A stretch of 64,000 nt of DNA from SR-FBR-E99 sp963732365 (lineage in GTDB: Bacteria; Bacteroidota; Bacteroidia; Bacteroidales; VadinHA17), in NCBI GenBank assembly GCA_963732365.1, contig CAVSZC010000005.1, positions 248,001-312,000 of the forward strand, read 5' to 3'. The notes beneath the pieces were generated by a model that was not told the DNA's origin, searched no databases, and saw nothing but the letters and a program-made list of their open reading frames with translations. The position numbers and the translations under genes are program-made. Below, in pieces: positions 24,844-33,265 of this stretch. Numbering within the stretch: the first letter of the stretch is position 1; the number at the start of each line of letters is the position of its first letter.

Positions 24844-26484
24844 ATGGAGAGTAAAAATGTGTTGACAATCCCGTTCCTTGCATCGGAAAGCTACAGGAAG
24901 AATGGTGAGAAAAAGGCCATGGGATTCGTAGGTGAAGAGGTTATTACATATAACCAGCTTAATAGCACCGTTGATGCCATCATCGCAATGCTTGAAAAGT
25001 ATTCTGTGGGTCATGGCGACAGGGTGGCGATTCTCAGCGGCAGCATGCCCAACTGGGGAGCAACCTACCTTGCAGTGACTTCTATGGGAGCTGTAATTGT
25101 TCCCATTCTGCCGGATTTCACTCCGGAAGAGATATCGAACGTACTGATTCACTCAGGCAGCAAAGTGCTGTTTGTTTCAACCGCTCTTACCGCGAAGGTT
25201 GCAGGATTTCGTTCGGAAACCCTGAGGGCAGTCTTTACTGCTGACGATTTTGCGGTACTGTCAGGATATAACGGCACGGGGTTCGCTCCTTCGCTCAGGC
25301 CTGAGAAAGAGTATCATGTTGCCGAGGAAGACCTTGCGGCAATAATTTATACATCAGGTACCACCGGAAAATCGAAGGGGGTAATGCTTACCCACAAAAA
25401 CATATGCTTCACAGCCCAGAAATGTCTCACGCTTCAGAATATAGAGAATGATGACGTATTTCTTTCAATACTGCCTCTTTCTCACACTTATGAGCAGACG
25501 CTCGGGCTGATGCTGCCCCTCTTCAACGGCGCGGCAATATATTACCTGCGCAAGGCTCCTACACCGGCGGTGCTGCTGCCGGCCCTCGAGGAGGTGAGAC
25601 CTACAATTATGCTTACGGTGCCGCTGATAATGGAGAAGATATACTTCAACAAAATAGCCGCCACCTTCAACAAGAAGAAGATTGTGTCGATGCTTTATCA
25701 CACGGTGCCATTCCGCAAACTTCTCAACCGTATTGCGGGGAAGAAGCTATATCAGACATTCGGCGGGAGACTTAAGTTCTTCGGTATCGGCGGAGCCAAG
25801 CTGAACCACACCGTCGAGCAGTTTCTTATAGATGCAAAGTTCCCGTATGCCATAGGTTATGGCCTGACAGAGACATCTCCCCTGCTGGCCGGCACAATCG
25901 TCGGCAACCCCAGGCTGGGCTCAACAGGACGGGCAATGGAGGGGGTAACACTCAGGATAGAGAACCCCGACCCCGTGACAGGAGAAGGCGAGGTGTGGGC
26001 CAGGGGCGAAAATGTCATGAGAGGATATTTCAACGAACCGGAGAAGACTGCCGAGGTAATTACTCCTGACGGATGGTTCCGCACTGGAGACCTGGGCATA
26101 ATGGGCAGTGACGGGTTCCTCAGCATAAAAGGAAGGCTTAAGAATATGATCGTGGGCTCAAGCGGAGAGAATATCTACCCGGAGGAGATTGAATCTGTGA
26201 TAAATGACTTCGGACACGTCATTGAATCACTTGTTGTACAGAAGAAGGGAAAACTTGTTGCCATGGTGCACCTGAATGTGGATGAGCTTCAGGCAAAATA
26301 CCATCATATGAAAAAGGAGTTTTCAGAGCATGCGGAGCTGAAGGTGGACGAATACCTGGAGGAGATTCGCAAATACGTGAATTCCAGGGTAAACAAGTTC
26401 AGCCAGCTGCAGGTTGTTATGCTTCAGCCGGAGCCTTTCCAGAAGACAGCTACGCTTAAGATAAAGCGTTTCTTATATTATTGA
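24844..26484 (+). CDS. AMP-binding long-chain fatty acid--CoA ligase
   Basis: This 546-residue ANL-superfamily adenylate-forming enzyme probably activates fatty acids to acyl-CoA. The nucleotide-binding loop is IIYTSGTTGKSKGVMLTH (about 166-183). The A5 motif is GYGLTETSPLL near 338, followed by GWFRTGDLG near 410 and the hinge and C-terminal Lys region ending QKTATLKIKRFLYY. No transmembrane helix is obvious. It is monocistronic between the divergent queD and the convergent GH95-like gene, with a strong -7 box upstream. Confidence 0.9.
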   Translation: MESKNVLTIPFLASESYRKNGEKKAMGFVGEEVITYNQLNSTVDAIIAMLEKYSVGHGDRVAILSGSMPNWGATYLAVTSMGAVIVPILPDFTPEEISNVLIHSGSKVLFVSTALTAKVAGFRSETLRAVFTADDFAVLSGYNGTGFAPSLRPEKEYHVAEEDLAAIIYTSGTTGKSKGVMLTHKNICFTAQKCLTLQNIENDDVFLSILPLSHTYEQTLGLMLPLFNGAAIYYLRKAPTPAVLLPALEEVRPTIMLTVPLIMEKIYFNKIAATFNKKKIVSMLYHTVPFRKLLNRIAGKKLYQTFGGRLKFFGIGGAKLNHTVEQFLIDAKFPYAIGYGLTETSPLLAGTIVGNPRLGSTGRAMEGVTLRIENPDPVTGEGEVWARGENVMRGYFNEPEKTAEVITPDGWFRTGDLGIMGSDGFLSIKGRLKNMIVGSSGENIYPEEIESVINDFGHVIESLVVQKKGKLVAMVHLNVDELQAKYHHMKKEFSEHAELKVDEYLEEIRKYVNSRVNKFSQLQVVMLQPEPFQKTATLKIKRFLYY

Positions 26485-26491
26485 CAGATAA

Positions 26492-28762
26492 TCACCTGGC
26501 CTTTGCAGTCAGGATAATCTCATCCCCGGGGGCTGTGACAAAACTGTAACCTCCGGGGATTTTTTCATACTCAAAGTTTGATCTGAAGTCACCCCCCCCG
26601 AACGGGCATCTCAGTTTTATGACACCCCCCTTTTCGGGCTTCAGCCTTACCTCTTTCACCACTCCCTCTTCCATGATGGCGGTTACCAGCACTGCGCCAC
26701 GGGCTCTTAGTGAACGGAAGGAAGCATCCTTCCATTCAGCGGGTATTGCCGGGAAAATTTCGATCAACCCCCTGTGGCTCTGCAGCAGCATCTCCTGAAT
26801 GCCTGAGGCGAAGGCAAAGTTACCCTCAAGAGTAAACGGCCTGTATGTGAACTTCGATTTTCCTGTTCCTGACTGGTCGCCGTTGACATGAAAACTATTG
26901 GGCAGGCAGAAGCACTCAGCGAAGGTTCTCAGTGCCGCGGCAGCGTCATCTCCCCTGCCCGCACGGGCATACATATTCCCAAGCCATGCAAATGAGTAGC
27001 CGGTCCAGTAGTCGGTTCCGTTAGCTATCAGGTTATCAAGCGACCTGTCTATCAGCAGGCTGTCATCCGTTGAGTTCGAGACATCGTGGATACCAAGAGG
27101 AAATATCGACATGAGATGTGAAAAATGACGGTGTGATTCCTTATAGGGATAATCCGGGGCGATCAATAGTCCTGTTGCCGTATCAGCAGCATAGGATGGC
27201 CATTCGGAGAGTATCTTAAGCCACCGGCCCTGCTCCTCTTCCATTCCGATGACAGCTGCCAGCTCTGCGGCTTTGGAGAAGGTCCATCTTGTGAGAGAAA
27301 GGTCAAAGTTTGTCATTTCCGGGAACCACGCCTCACGGCTGTTATCGTTAAACTCCGGGCTTGAGCTTATGGGGTATTTCCGGAGTCCGTCCTCTCCGAT
27401 GAGAGAGAGCTGATACAGGTGTTGCGCCGTCTCACTTATCCATGGATAAGCCTCCTCACGCAGGAATGCCGTATCTGCCGTATACTGCCACTGCAGATAG
27501 AAATGGTGCGCCAGCCATGCAGAGACGGTAGGGCCGAACGAGTACTGGATCCATCCCCCCATAGGTTCTCCTGACAGGGTAGATACGCCGGGCACGTTCA
27601 GTCCTTCCGTCTCAAAGTAAGATCTGGTATACCTCCTGAAGGTGTCACGAAGGCTCCACAACCAGGTTGTAAAACCGGATGCCAGGCCGGTGTGATTGGC
27701 GCTGTAGGCAGGCCAGTAACTCAGCTGCGTATTGAGATCGTGGTGAAAATCCCCCTTCCATGGCGGCAGCTGCCCGTTGTCAGCAGTCCATACAGCCTGG
27801 AGGGAGATGGGGGGCGCCTCTGCCCGGGCCGCCGAACCGAACTTATACATTTCGAGATACCACTGTCTTTCAAGGAGCGAATCGGGAAGAGTCAGGGCAG
27901 AGGCATACCAGAAATCTTTCCACCAGGCGGTATGGTTCTCAAGTGCCGTGCTGAAGTCAGGGGCGGAAGTGCTGCTCTCTTTGAAGATCGCCCCTCCCGG
28001 ATAATGTGATCTGACTGACCACCAGCCCTCTGTTTTTCCTTTCCCGGGTATCCATTCAATGTCTGCAGAATAGCTAAATCCGCCCCATCCGTGCTGCAGA
28101 TAGTGATATGAATTTGTTCCGGAGGTGACCGCTCCCTGCTCATAGCCCAGACGTTCGAGATCATAGGAGATGACCTGTGCCGGGTCATCAACCTCCACGG
28201 TCTTTTTATATGCAGGAGGCACAAGTATTGCTTCGGGTATCATCTCGCCGGTAAACCTGAACCATCCCTTATCACCGGAGGCGTCAACAAAAAGCTCCAG
28301 GTGTGTGCCGTTTTCCCATTCGACATGACATACCGCAACGGTAATATCGAGCCAGACACATGAGACCTTTCCCATGGCTGACAGATCAAATTCAATCGCC
28401 GCGGCCGGTATTTTTGAGGGGGCGGGAAGACGGTCATAAGGGGCGTCAAACATTTCCTGAACAGCCTTATATTTATCATTTTTCCACTGCTCACATACCC
28501 ACCTGTATTTCCATTCAGGAATGCCTATGTTCTCCATCGGGCGCAGATCCCACAGGTCAGCGCGGTCAAGAGATACCCTGAGGCGGTCATTCTTCTGCCA
28601 CACAAGAGCACCGGTGAAACCGTTCCCGAGAGGAATTCCTTCATCCCAGCTGCGCGGCAGTTCGGAAAAAAGAAGATCATGCGGACCTGCATTATGCCTT
28701 ATCTCGCGGTGGCATGAAGAGAAGAGCGCTAACATAATAAACAGTGCCGGGAGCTTTTTCAT
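26492..28762 (-). CDS. GH95-like glycoside hydrolase lipoprotein
   Basis: This 756-residue exported protein starts at ATG 28762 (MKKLPALFIMLALFSSC), with Cys17 in a lipobox-like LFSSC. The N-terminal domain has the GH95/GH65 N-domain pattern (WDEGIPLGNGFTGALVW, then RVSLDRADLWDLR). The (alpha/alpha)6 barrel contains FHHDLNTQLSYWPAYSANH, ISSSPEFNDNSREAW, HFSHLMSIFPLG, and TGYSFAWLGNMYARAG. GH95 includes alpha-L-fucosidases and alpha-L-galactosidases; specificity is not readable here. The family assignment is by overall pattern, and a related unclassified family is possible. It is divergent from lspA. Confidence 0.8.
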   Translation of the reverse strand: MKKLPALFIMLALFSSCHREIRHNAGPHDLLFSELPRSWDEGIPLGNGFTGALVWQKNDRLRVSLDRADLWDLRPMENIGIPEWKYRWVCEQWKNDKYKAVQEMFDAPYDRLPAPSKIPAAAIEFDLSAMGKVSCVWLDITVAVCHVEWENGTHLELFVDASGDKGWFRFTGEMIPEAILVPPAYKKTVEVDDPAQVISYDLERLGYEQGAVTSGTNSYHYLQHGWGGFSYSADIEWIPGKGKTEGWWSVRSHYPGGAIFKESSTSAPDFSTALENHTAWWKDFWYASALTLPDSLLERQWYLEMYKFGSAARAEAPPISLQAVWTADNGQLPPWKGDFHHDLNTQLSYWPAYSANHTGLASGFTTWLWSLRDTFRRYTRSYFETEGLNVPGVSTLSGEPMGGWIQYSFGPTVSAWLAHHFYLQWQYTADTAFLREEAYPWISETAQHLYQLSLIGEDGLRKYPISSSPEFNDNSREAWFPEMTNFDLSLTRWTFSKAAELAAVIGMEEEQGRWLKILSEWPSYAADTATGLLIAPDYPYKESHRHFSHLMSIFPLGIHDVSNSTDDSLLIDRSLDNLIANGTDYWTGYSFAWLGNMYARAGRGDDAAAALRTFAECFCLPNSFHVNGDQSGTGKSKFTYRPFTLEGNFAFASGIQEMLLQSHRGLIEIFPAIPAEWKDASFRSLRARGAVLVTAIMEEGVVKEVRLKPEKGGVIKLRCPFGGGDFRSNFEYEKIPGGYSFVTAPGDEIILTAKAR

Positions 28763-28817
28763 ATTTGTGGCGGTTAGATTTTTTTTGCTACTTTGCCCCA
28801 AATTACAAAAAAGAGAG

Positions 28818-29426
28818 ATGTCGCTCAAAACAAAGTCTTTACTGCTTATAATTATTATCCTGGTGGCTGATCAGGTCGTCAAATTCATAGTCAAGACAAA
28901 TATGGTTCTTGGCGATGAGTTTTCGGTGCTGGGTGACTGGTTCAGGATACATTTCCTCGAGAATAACGGGATGGCCTTCGGGATGGAGTGGGGAGGCAGG
29001 GCAGGAAAGGCGGCCCTCTCCATATTCAGGATGGCAGCGATAGCCGGTATCTTCTGGTATCTCACAAGCATCATAAAAAAGAACGCTCATGCAGGGCTTG
29101 TACTCTCTGTCAGCGCCATTGTAGCAGGGGCCCTGGGAAATCTCATTGACAGCGCCTTCTACGGTATGATATTCAGTGAGAGCTGGCACACGCCGGCAGT
29201 ATTATTTCCCGAAGGAGGCGGGTATTCTTCATTCCTGCACGGACGGGTAGTTGACATGCTTTACTTCCCTGTCATCGAGACACGATGGCCCGAGTGGTCC
29301 CCTTTCAGGCCCGGGGAGAGCTTCATCTTCTTCAGGCCGGTGTTTAACCTTGCCGACACCTCAATAACAACGGGGGTTCTGACTATTCTGGTCTTCCAGA
29401 AAAAATTCCTCGGGGATACCAACTGA
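28818..29426 (+). CDS. lspA: Lipoprotein signal peptidase (prolipoprotein signal peptidase II)
   Basis: This 202-residue inner-membrane aspartic protease cleaves prolipoprotein signal peptides. The catalytic aspartates are Asp146 (GRVVDMLYFP) and Asp180 (FNLADTSI); ENNGMAFGM and GALGNLIDS are also conserved. The ATG at 28818 begins MSLKTKSLLLIIIILVADQVVKF, the first helix. An open frame extends far upstream but overlaps the divergent lipoprotein gene and is not coding. It is longer than the usual 160 residues because of an insert at about 120-172, which Bacteroidota LspA proteins often carry. Several lipoproteins in this window are its likely substrates. Confidence 0.95.
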   Translation: MSLKTKSLLLIIIILVADQVVKFIVKTNMVLGDEFSVLGDWFRIHFLENNGMAFGMEWGGRAGKAALSIFRMAAIAGIFWYLTSIIKKNAHAGLVLSVSAIVAGALGNLIDSAFYGMIFSESWHTPAVLFPEGGGYSSFLHGRVVDMLYFPVIETRWPEWSPFRPGESFIFFRPVFNLADTSITTGVLTILVFQKKFLGDTN

Positions 29427-29723
29427 TCACTTGCGGCAGTAGCTGAGACAGAGGAGCATATCCCTGAGCTTCTCGTCACGCAGTGAATAGTAAATGTTCT
29501 TGCCTTCGCGGCGGGAATCAAGCACCCCTTTTTCCCTCATGATGCCGAGATGATGAGAGGCCGTTGACTGCTCAATCTTAAGTATGCTGTGTATCTCGGT
29601 CACCGTAAGACTTTTGCCTCCTTCCAGGGCACCAAGAATGGATATCCTGACAGGATGCGCCATGGCCTTAAGGATGCCGGCGGCTCTTTCAAGGTCATTC
29701 GGGTTCAGATTAACGATATCCAT
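29427..29723 (-). CDS. ArsR/SmtB family transcriptional regulator
   Basis: This 98-residue winged-helix repressor has KAMAHPVRISILGAL, VTEIHSILKIEQSTASHHLGIMREKGVL (recognition helix) and REGKNIYYSLRDEKL (wing). The metal-binding Cys motif of the classical alpha3 site (ELCVCDL) is replaced by TVTEIHSI, so metal sensing through that site is unlikely. The only Cys residues are at the C-terminus (LLCLSYCRK). It converges tail-to-tail with lspA and is divergent from the polyprenyl synthase, which it may control. Confidence 0.87.
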   Translation of the reverse strand: MDIVNLNPNDLERAAGILKAMAHPVRISILGALEGGKSLTVTEIHSILKIEQSTASHHLGIMREKGVLDSRREGKNIYYSLRDEKLRDMLLCLSYCRK

Positions 29724-29744
29724 TCTTTAACTTCAATGCTGACG

Positions 29745-29752
29745 CAAATATA
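29745..29752 (-). promoter_or_regulatory. Bacteroidota -7 box (TATATTTG) for the arsR-like gene
   Basis: TATATTTGC on the minus strand, 22 bases before the ATG at 29723. It is back-to-back with the polyprenyl synthase box. Confidence 0.5.
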
Positions 29753-29773
29753 TTCAAATTCCACATTTTGTCT

Positions 29774-29781
29774 TACTTTTG
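29774..29781 (+). promoter_or_regulatory. Bacteroidota -7 box (TACTTTTG) for the polyprenyl synthase
   Basis: TACTTTTG fits TAnnTTTG and lies 22 bases before the ATG at 29803. It overlaps an in-frame TTG at 29779 and so excludes that codon as the start. Confidence 0.5.
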
Positions 29782-29802
29782 AGGAGCCTACCCGCAGCAC
29801 CG

Positions 29803-30777
29803 ATGACCACGCTTGCAGATATAAAAAAGCCCGTCGCCCGCGAGATGCGTGAGTTTGAGGCCTATTTCAACAGGACTCTTCAGACCGATGTGCCGTTCTT
29901 CCGCATCATTCTTAATTATATCCTGCGCCGTAAGGGAAAGCAGATGCGACCCCTGTTGGTATTTCTCTCAGCCAGGCTCAACGGTGAAATTACCGAGTCT
30001 GCATTTGTGGCGGCATCGCATATAGAACTGCTGCACACGGCCACTCTTGTTCATGACGATGTTGTTGATGATGCCGTCGAGAGACGTGGCCTTCCTTCGA
30101 TAAATGCACTGTGGAACTCAAAGATCGCCGTACTGGTCGGAGACTACCTGCTTGCACAGGGACTTCTTATCAGCGTTGAGAAGAAGAGCTACGACATGCT
30201 TGAAATAGTGTCGGGAGCCGTCAAGGAGATCATAAAGGGCGAACTGCTTCAGCTGCAAAAGACACGCAAGCTCAATATCAGCGAAGAGGATTACTTCAGG
30301 ATCATCACCATGAAGACCGCGGCACTGATCTCTGCCTGCACTGCCTGCGGGGCAAGCGCTGTGACTGACGATAAGGCTACTATAGCGCGGATGAAGTCAT
30401 TCGGAGAGTACATCGGGATCGCATTCCAGATAAAGGATGATCTGCTTGACTACTCAGGCAACGGGCTGACGGGCAAAAAGGAGGGAAATGACATTAAGGA
30501 AAAGAAGATAACACTGCCACTCATCCATGCCTTGCGCGAGGCAGGGATTATTGAAAAACGAAGGATCATCCGGACAATCAGGAAGAAGAACAAGGGGAGG
30601 AAAGAGATCCGCGAGGTGATCGAATTCGTTCGCAGGCACAAAGGGCTTGAATATGCTGAGGCTAAGATGAGGGAGTATTCAGACAAGGCACTGCAGATAC
30701 TTGAATCATACCCTGAATCTGAAACCAGGTCAGCGCTGACAGAGTTCGTAATGTTCTCAACGCTTAGAAAAAAATGA
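29803..30777 (+). CDS. Trans-polyprenyl diphosphate synthase (octaprenyl-type)
   Basis: This 324-residue class I prenyltransferase builds the polyprenyl side chain of menaquinone or ubiquinone-type quinones. The first Asp-rich motif DDVVDD is at about 85-90 (LVHDDVVDDAVERRG) and the second is in FQIKDDLLDYSG near 211. No bulky aromatic blocks chain length immediately before the first motif (LLHTATLV), consistent with a long-chain product, but chain length is inferred. The ATG at 29803 is chosen because a -7 box lies at 29774-29781. The stop overlaps the next gene by 4 bases. Confidence 0.92.
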   Translation: MTTLADIKKPVAREMREFEAYFNRTLQTDVPFFRIILNYILRRKGKQMRPLLVFLSARLNGEITESAFVAASHIELLHTATLVHDDVVDDAVERRGLPSINALWNSKIAVLVGDYLLAQGLLISVEKKSYDMLEIVSGAVKEIIKGELLQLQKTRKLNISEEDYFRIITMKTAALISACTACGASAVTDDKATIARMKSFGEYIGIAFQIKDDLLDYSGNGLTGKKEGNDIKEKKITLPLIHALREAGIIEKRRIIRTIRKKNKGRKEIREVIEFVRRHKGLEYAEAKMREYSDKALQILESYPESETRSALTEFVMFSTLRKK

Positions 30778-31214
30778 AAAATGTTTCACGGTTCCTGTCA
30801 CTTGAGAAGTACGCGGTGGCAGGTGTTTCAAGAGACCCGAAGAAGTTCGGGCATGTGATGTTTAAATCGCTTCGCGAAAAGGGGATGGATGTTGTTCCCG
30901 TAAATCCCGGGGCCGATATGATATCAGGAGAAAAATGCTATCCTACGGTGCGTGACCTGCCGGCGGATGTCCGGGGTCTTATTTTCGCGACCCCGAAGGA
31001 AGAGACCCTGGCTGTCGCCAGGGAGGCAATCGCACATGGAATAAAAGATATTTGGATACAGCGGGGGGCTGATTCAAAAATTACCATTGACGAGCTTGAG
31101 AAGGAAAACATCAACCTGATACACGGCGAATGTATTATGATGTTCTGGAAGCCGTCGGGCATTCACTCCTTTCACCGTTTTCTGAAGAAAATATTCAGGG
31201 GGTTGCCCGCTTAA
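30774..31214 (+). CDS. CoA-binding (YccU-like) Rossmann-fold protein
   Basis: This 146-residue small CoA_binding-domain protein is related to the N-terminal part of succinyl-CoA synthetase alpha and to YccU. It contains YAVAGVSRDPKKFGHVMFKSL (nucleotide/CoA loop), VVPVNPGADMISGEKCYPTV and IWIQRGADS. The function is unknown beyond likely CoA or nucleotide binding. It overlaps the polyprenyl synthase by 4 bases (ATGA) and is therefore translationally coupled. Confidence 0.86.
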   Translation: MKNVSRFLSLEKYAVAGVSRDPKKFGHVMFKSLREKGMDVVPVNPGADMISGEKCYPTVRDLPADVRGLIFATPKEETLAVAREAIAHGIKDIWIQRGADSKITIDELEKENINLIHGECIMMFWKPSGIHSFHRFLKKIFRGLPA

Positions 31215-31264
31215 GGAAAAATATTCGATTCTCGCGAAGTTAAAGGCACCGCCAATATCATCTT

Positions 31265-31285
31265 AGGTACTGTTTTACAGTGCCT
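31265..31285. terminator. Hairpin between convergent genes (possible terminator)
   Basis: AGGTACTGT TTT ACAGTGCCT forms a 9-bp stem (one G-U pair) with a 3-base loop in the gap between the convergent CoA-binding and uvrC genes. No strong U tract follows on either strand, so termination is plausible but not certain. Confidence 0.45.
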
Positions 31286-31307
31286 TATCTCCACATTTCG
31301 CATTTTA

Positions 31308-31323
31308 TGTTCCACGTGGAAAA
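31308..31323. other. parS-like site 1 (ParB binding)
   Basis: TGTTCCACGTGGAAAA matches 14 of 16 positions of the palindrome TGTTCCACGTGGAACA seen intact at 34902. The universal parS consensus is TGTTNCACGTGNAACA. It is intergenic, 5 bases from the uvrC stop. Confidence 0.65.
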
Positions 31324-31327
31324 TAGA

Positions 31328-33121
31328 TCATTTTGAGAGGGCTGTGATCAAAATACCGACTTTTTTTCTGCCGATGATCTTTTCAAGCTCCTCCGGCGAA
31401 GCCTGACCAATTTTTTTGACCGACCCGAAATTTTTTAGCAGGAGCTCTTTGGTCTTATCACCGATTCCCGGAATTTCATCAAGGAAGGAGCTGTTCATTT
31501 TAGAACTCCTCTTGACACGATGGAAATTTATCCCGAATCTGTGGGCTTCGTTTCGAAGATGCTGGATGATTTTCAGGGTGATGCTGTTCTTGTCGAGGTA
31601 CAGCGGAACGGTGTCGCCCGGGAAATAAATCTCCTCCAGTTTTTTTGCGATGCCGATCACGGTCACCCTGCCCCTCAGCCCGAGTGCCTCAAGGCTTCTG
31701 ACGGCAGAAGAGAGCTGTCCCTTTCCGCCGTCGATGATGATAAGTTGCGGCAGGGGAGACTTCTCATCGATCATCCTGCGGTAGCGTCTCATGATTACCT
31801 CTTCCATGGAGGCAAAATCATCAGGTCCGGTTACTGTTTTTATATTGAAGTGCCGGTATTCTTTATTGCTTGGCTTGCCGTTGCGGAACACTACGCATGC
31901 AGCAACTGCCGATTCTCCCTGTATGTTGGAATTATCAAAACACTCTATATGCAGCGGCAGAACGGGCATATGCAGATCCTTCATCATCTTCCCGAGGTTA
32001 AGGCCCGTACGTTTATCTTTCGAATGCTCGGCTGCTTTCTTCTCTTTTTCGAGCCTGAAGAAGACAGCGTTTCTGCTGGCGAGATCCAGCAGCTTGTGAC
32101 GGTCTCCCCTCAAAGGGACAGTATACTTAACCTTATCAAGCAGAATATCAGGCATAAAGGGAATGATTATCTCGGGCGAGTCGCTCGATACCCTCTGCCT
32201 GATCTCTGTCACCGCGGTGGAAAGAATGGTCTCCGGCTCTTCTTCAAGTCTGATTTTCAATTCAATAGTATACGTCTGTACAACAGCTCCTTCTGCTACT
32301 TTCATGTAGCTGATAAACATCGAACCTTCTCCGGAACTGCAGCCGAAGACGTCGACATTCTTGACTGAGGTGTTGACTACCACTGACTTACTGCGATACT
32401 TAGCAATGATTTCAAGCTTCTCCTTGATCTTCTGTGCTTCCTCGAACTTAAGCTCCCGGGCATACTGCCTCATCAGAGATTCAAGATGGTGTGTTACGGT
32501 GCTTACATCACCCCTGATAATCTGTCTGATACGTTCAATCTGCGCATTATGCTCCTCCTCCGTCACCAGGCCTATACACGGAGCCTTGCAGTTGCCTATA
32601 TGGTACTCGAGACAGACCCTGAACTTACCCTCTTCAATAGACTTTTTATTGAGCGGGAGGGAGCAGGTCCTGATCTGGAAGAGCTGCCTGATGAGCCCCA
32701 GCAGTGTCCTTACAGCCGGCACGGATGTGTAGGGTCCATGATATGAGGAGCCGTCAGCAATAACCTTCCTTGTTAGAAAGACCCGCGGAAAGTGCTCATT
32801 CTTTATGCATATCCACGGATAGGTCTTGTCATCCTTAAGGAGTATATTATATCTTGGTTGGTGCTTCTTTATAAGGCTGTTCTCCAGAAGTAATGCCTCC
32901 GACTCATTGTCAACAACAATGTGGTTGAGCCCTGCGGCGCGTGAGAGCATCACCTGTGTTTTGCCGGACTGGTTCTTTGAAAAGTATGAGGCAACGCGTT
33001 TCTTCAGGCTGCGGGCTTTGCCTACATAAAGAATTGTTCCTGAAGAGTCTACAAACTGGTAAACGCCGGGCCTGTCAGGGAGGGATGAAACAGTAGACCT
33101 TATTGATTCGTTGCTCTTCAA
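31328..33121 (-). CDS. uvrC: Excinuclease ABC subunit C
   Basis: This 597-residue nuclease makes both incisions in nucleotide excision repair. In order: GIY-YIG domain (PGVYQFVDSSGTILYVGKAR, about residues 17-36), UVR motif (ELKFEEAQKIKEKLEII near 200), RNase H-like endonuclease (IECFDNSNIQGESAVAA near 380) and C-terminal helix-hairpin-helix (IPGIGDKTKELLLKNFGS). I chose TTG at 33121 (MKSNESIRS), which leaves about 16 residues before PGVY as in relatives. The GTG at 33169 is inside an intergenic repeat. The gene is downstream of ade. Confidence 0.94.
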   Translation of the reverse strand: MKSNESIRSTVSSLPDRPGVYQFVDSSGTILYVGKARSLKKRVASYFSKNQSGKTQVMLSRAAGLNHIVVDNESEALLLENSLIKKHQPRYNILLKDDKTYPWICIKNEHFPRVFLTRKVIADGSSYHGPYTSVPAVRTLLGLIRQLFQIRTCSLPLNKKSIEEGKFRVCLEYHIGNCKAPCIGLVTEEEHNAQIERIRQIIRGDVSTVTHHLESLMRQYARELKFEEAQKIKEKLEIIAKYRSKSVVVNTSVKNVDVFGCSSGEGSMFISYMKVAEGAVVQTYTIELKIRLEEEPETILSTAVTEIRQRVSSDSPEIIIPFMPDILLDKVKYTVPLRGDRHKLLDLASRNAVFFRLEKEKKAAEHSKDKRTGLNLGKMMKDLHMPVLPLHIECFDNSNIQGESAVAACVVFRNGKPSNKEYRHFNIKTVTGPDDFASMEEVIMRRYRRMIDEKSPLPQLIIIDGGKGQLSSAVRSLEALGLRGRVTVIGIAKKLEEIYFPGDTVPLYLDKNSITLKIIQHLRNEAHRFGINFHRVKRSSKMNSSFLDEIPGIGDKTKELLLKNFGSVKKIGQASPEELEKIIGRKKVGILITALSK

Positions 33122-33151
33122 CCAGTTAATATTGAGGAGATTATTAATAAT

Positions 33152-33243
33152 TTTAACACAGAGTGTCACAGAGTTAAGGCAGTAGTTTCACTGCTTCATT
33201 TTCCGGAGCCGGTACTGTGTTACTCTGTAATAACTCAGTGTAA
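33152..33243. repeat. Imperfect inverted repeat, ACACAGAGT-rich arms, between ade and uvrC
   Basis: The left arm (33152-33176) reads TTTAACACAGAGTGTCACAGAGTTA. The right arm (33214-33243) is its approximate reverse complement (TGTGTTACTCTG and AACTCAGTGT). The arms are separated by about 37 bases. Within each arm the unit CACAGAG is itself repeated. It fills the ade-uvrC gap and could act as an RNA hairpin or be a short dispersed repeat. Confidence 0.5.
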
Positions 33244-33265
33244 ATCTGTTTTTAAAGATACCTAA

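Noticed and set aside
28521..28817. An N-terminal extension of LspA upstream of 28818
   Set aside because: The extension overlaps the divergent lipoprotein gene, and LspA's first membrane helix starts at the ATG at 28818.
31520..32368. A 282-codon open frame on the plus strand across uvrC
   Set aside because: It is antisense to conserved UvrC domains and its protein has no recognisable pattern.
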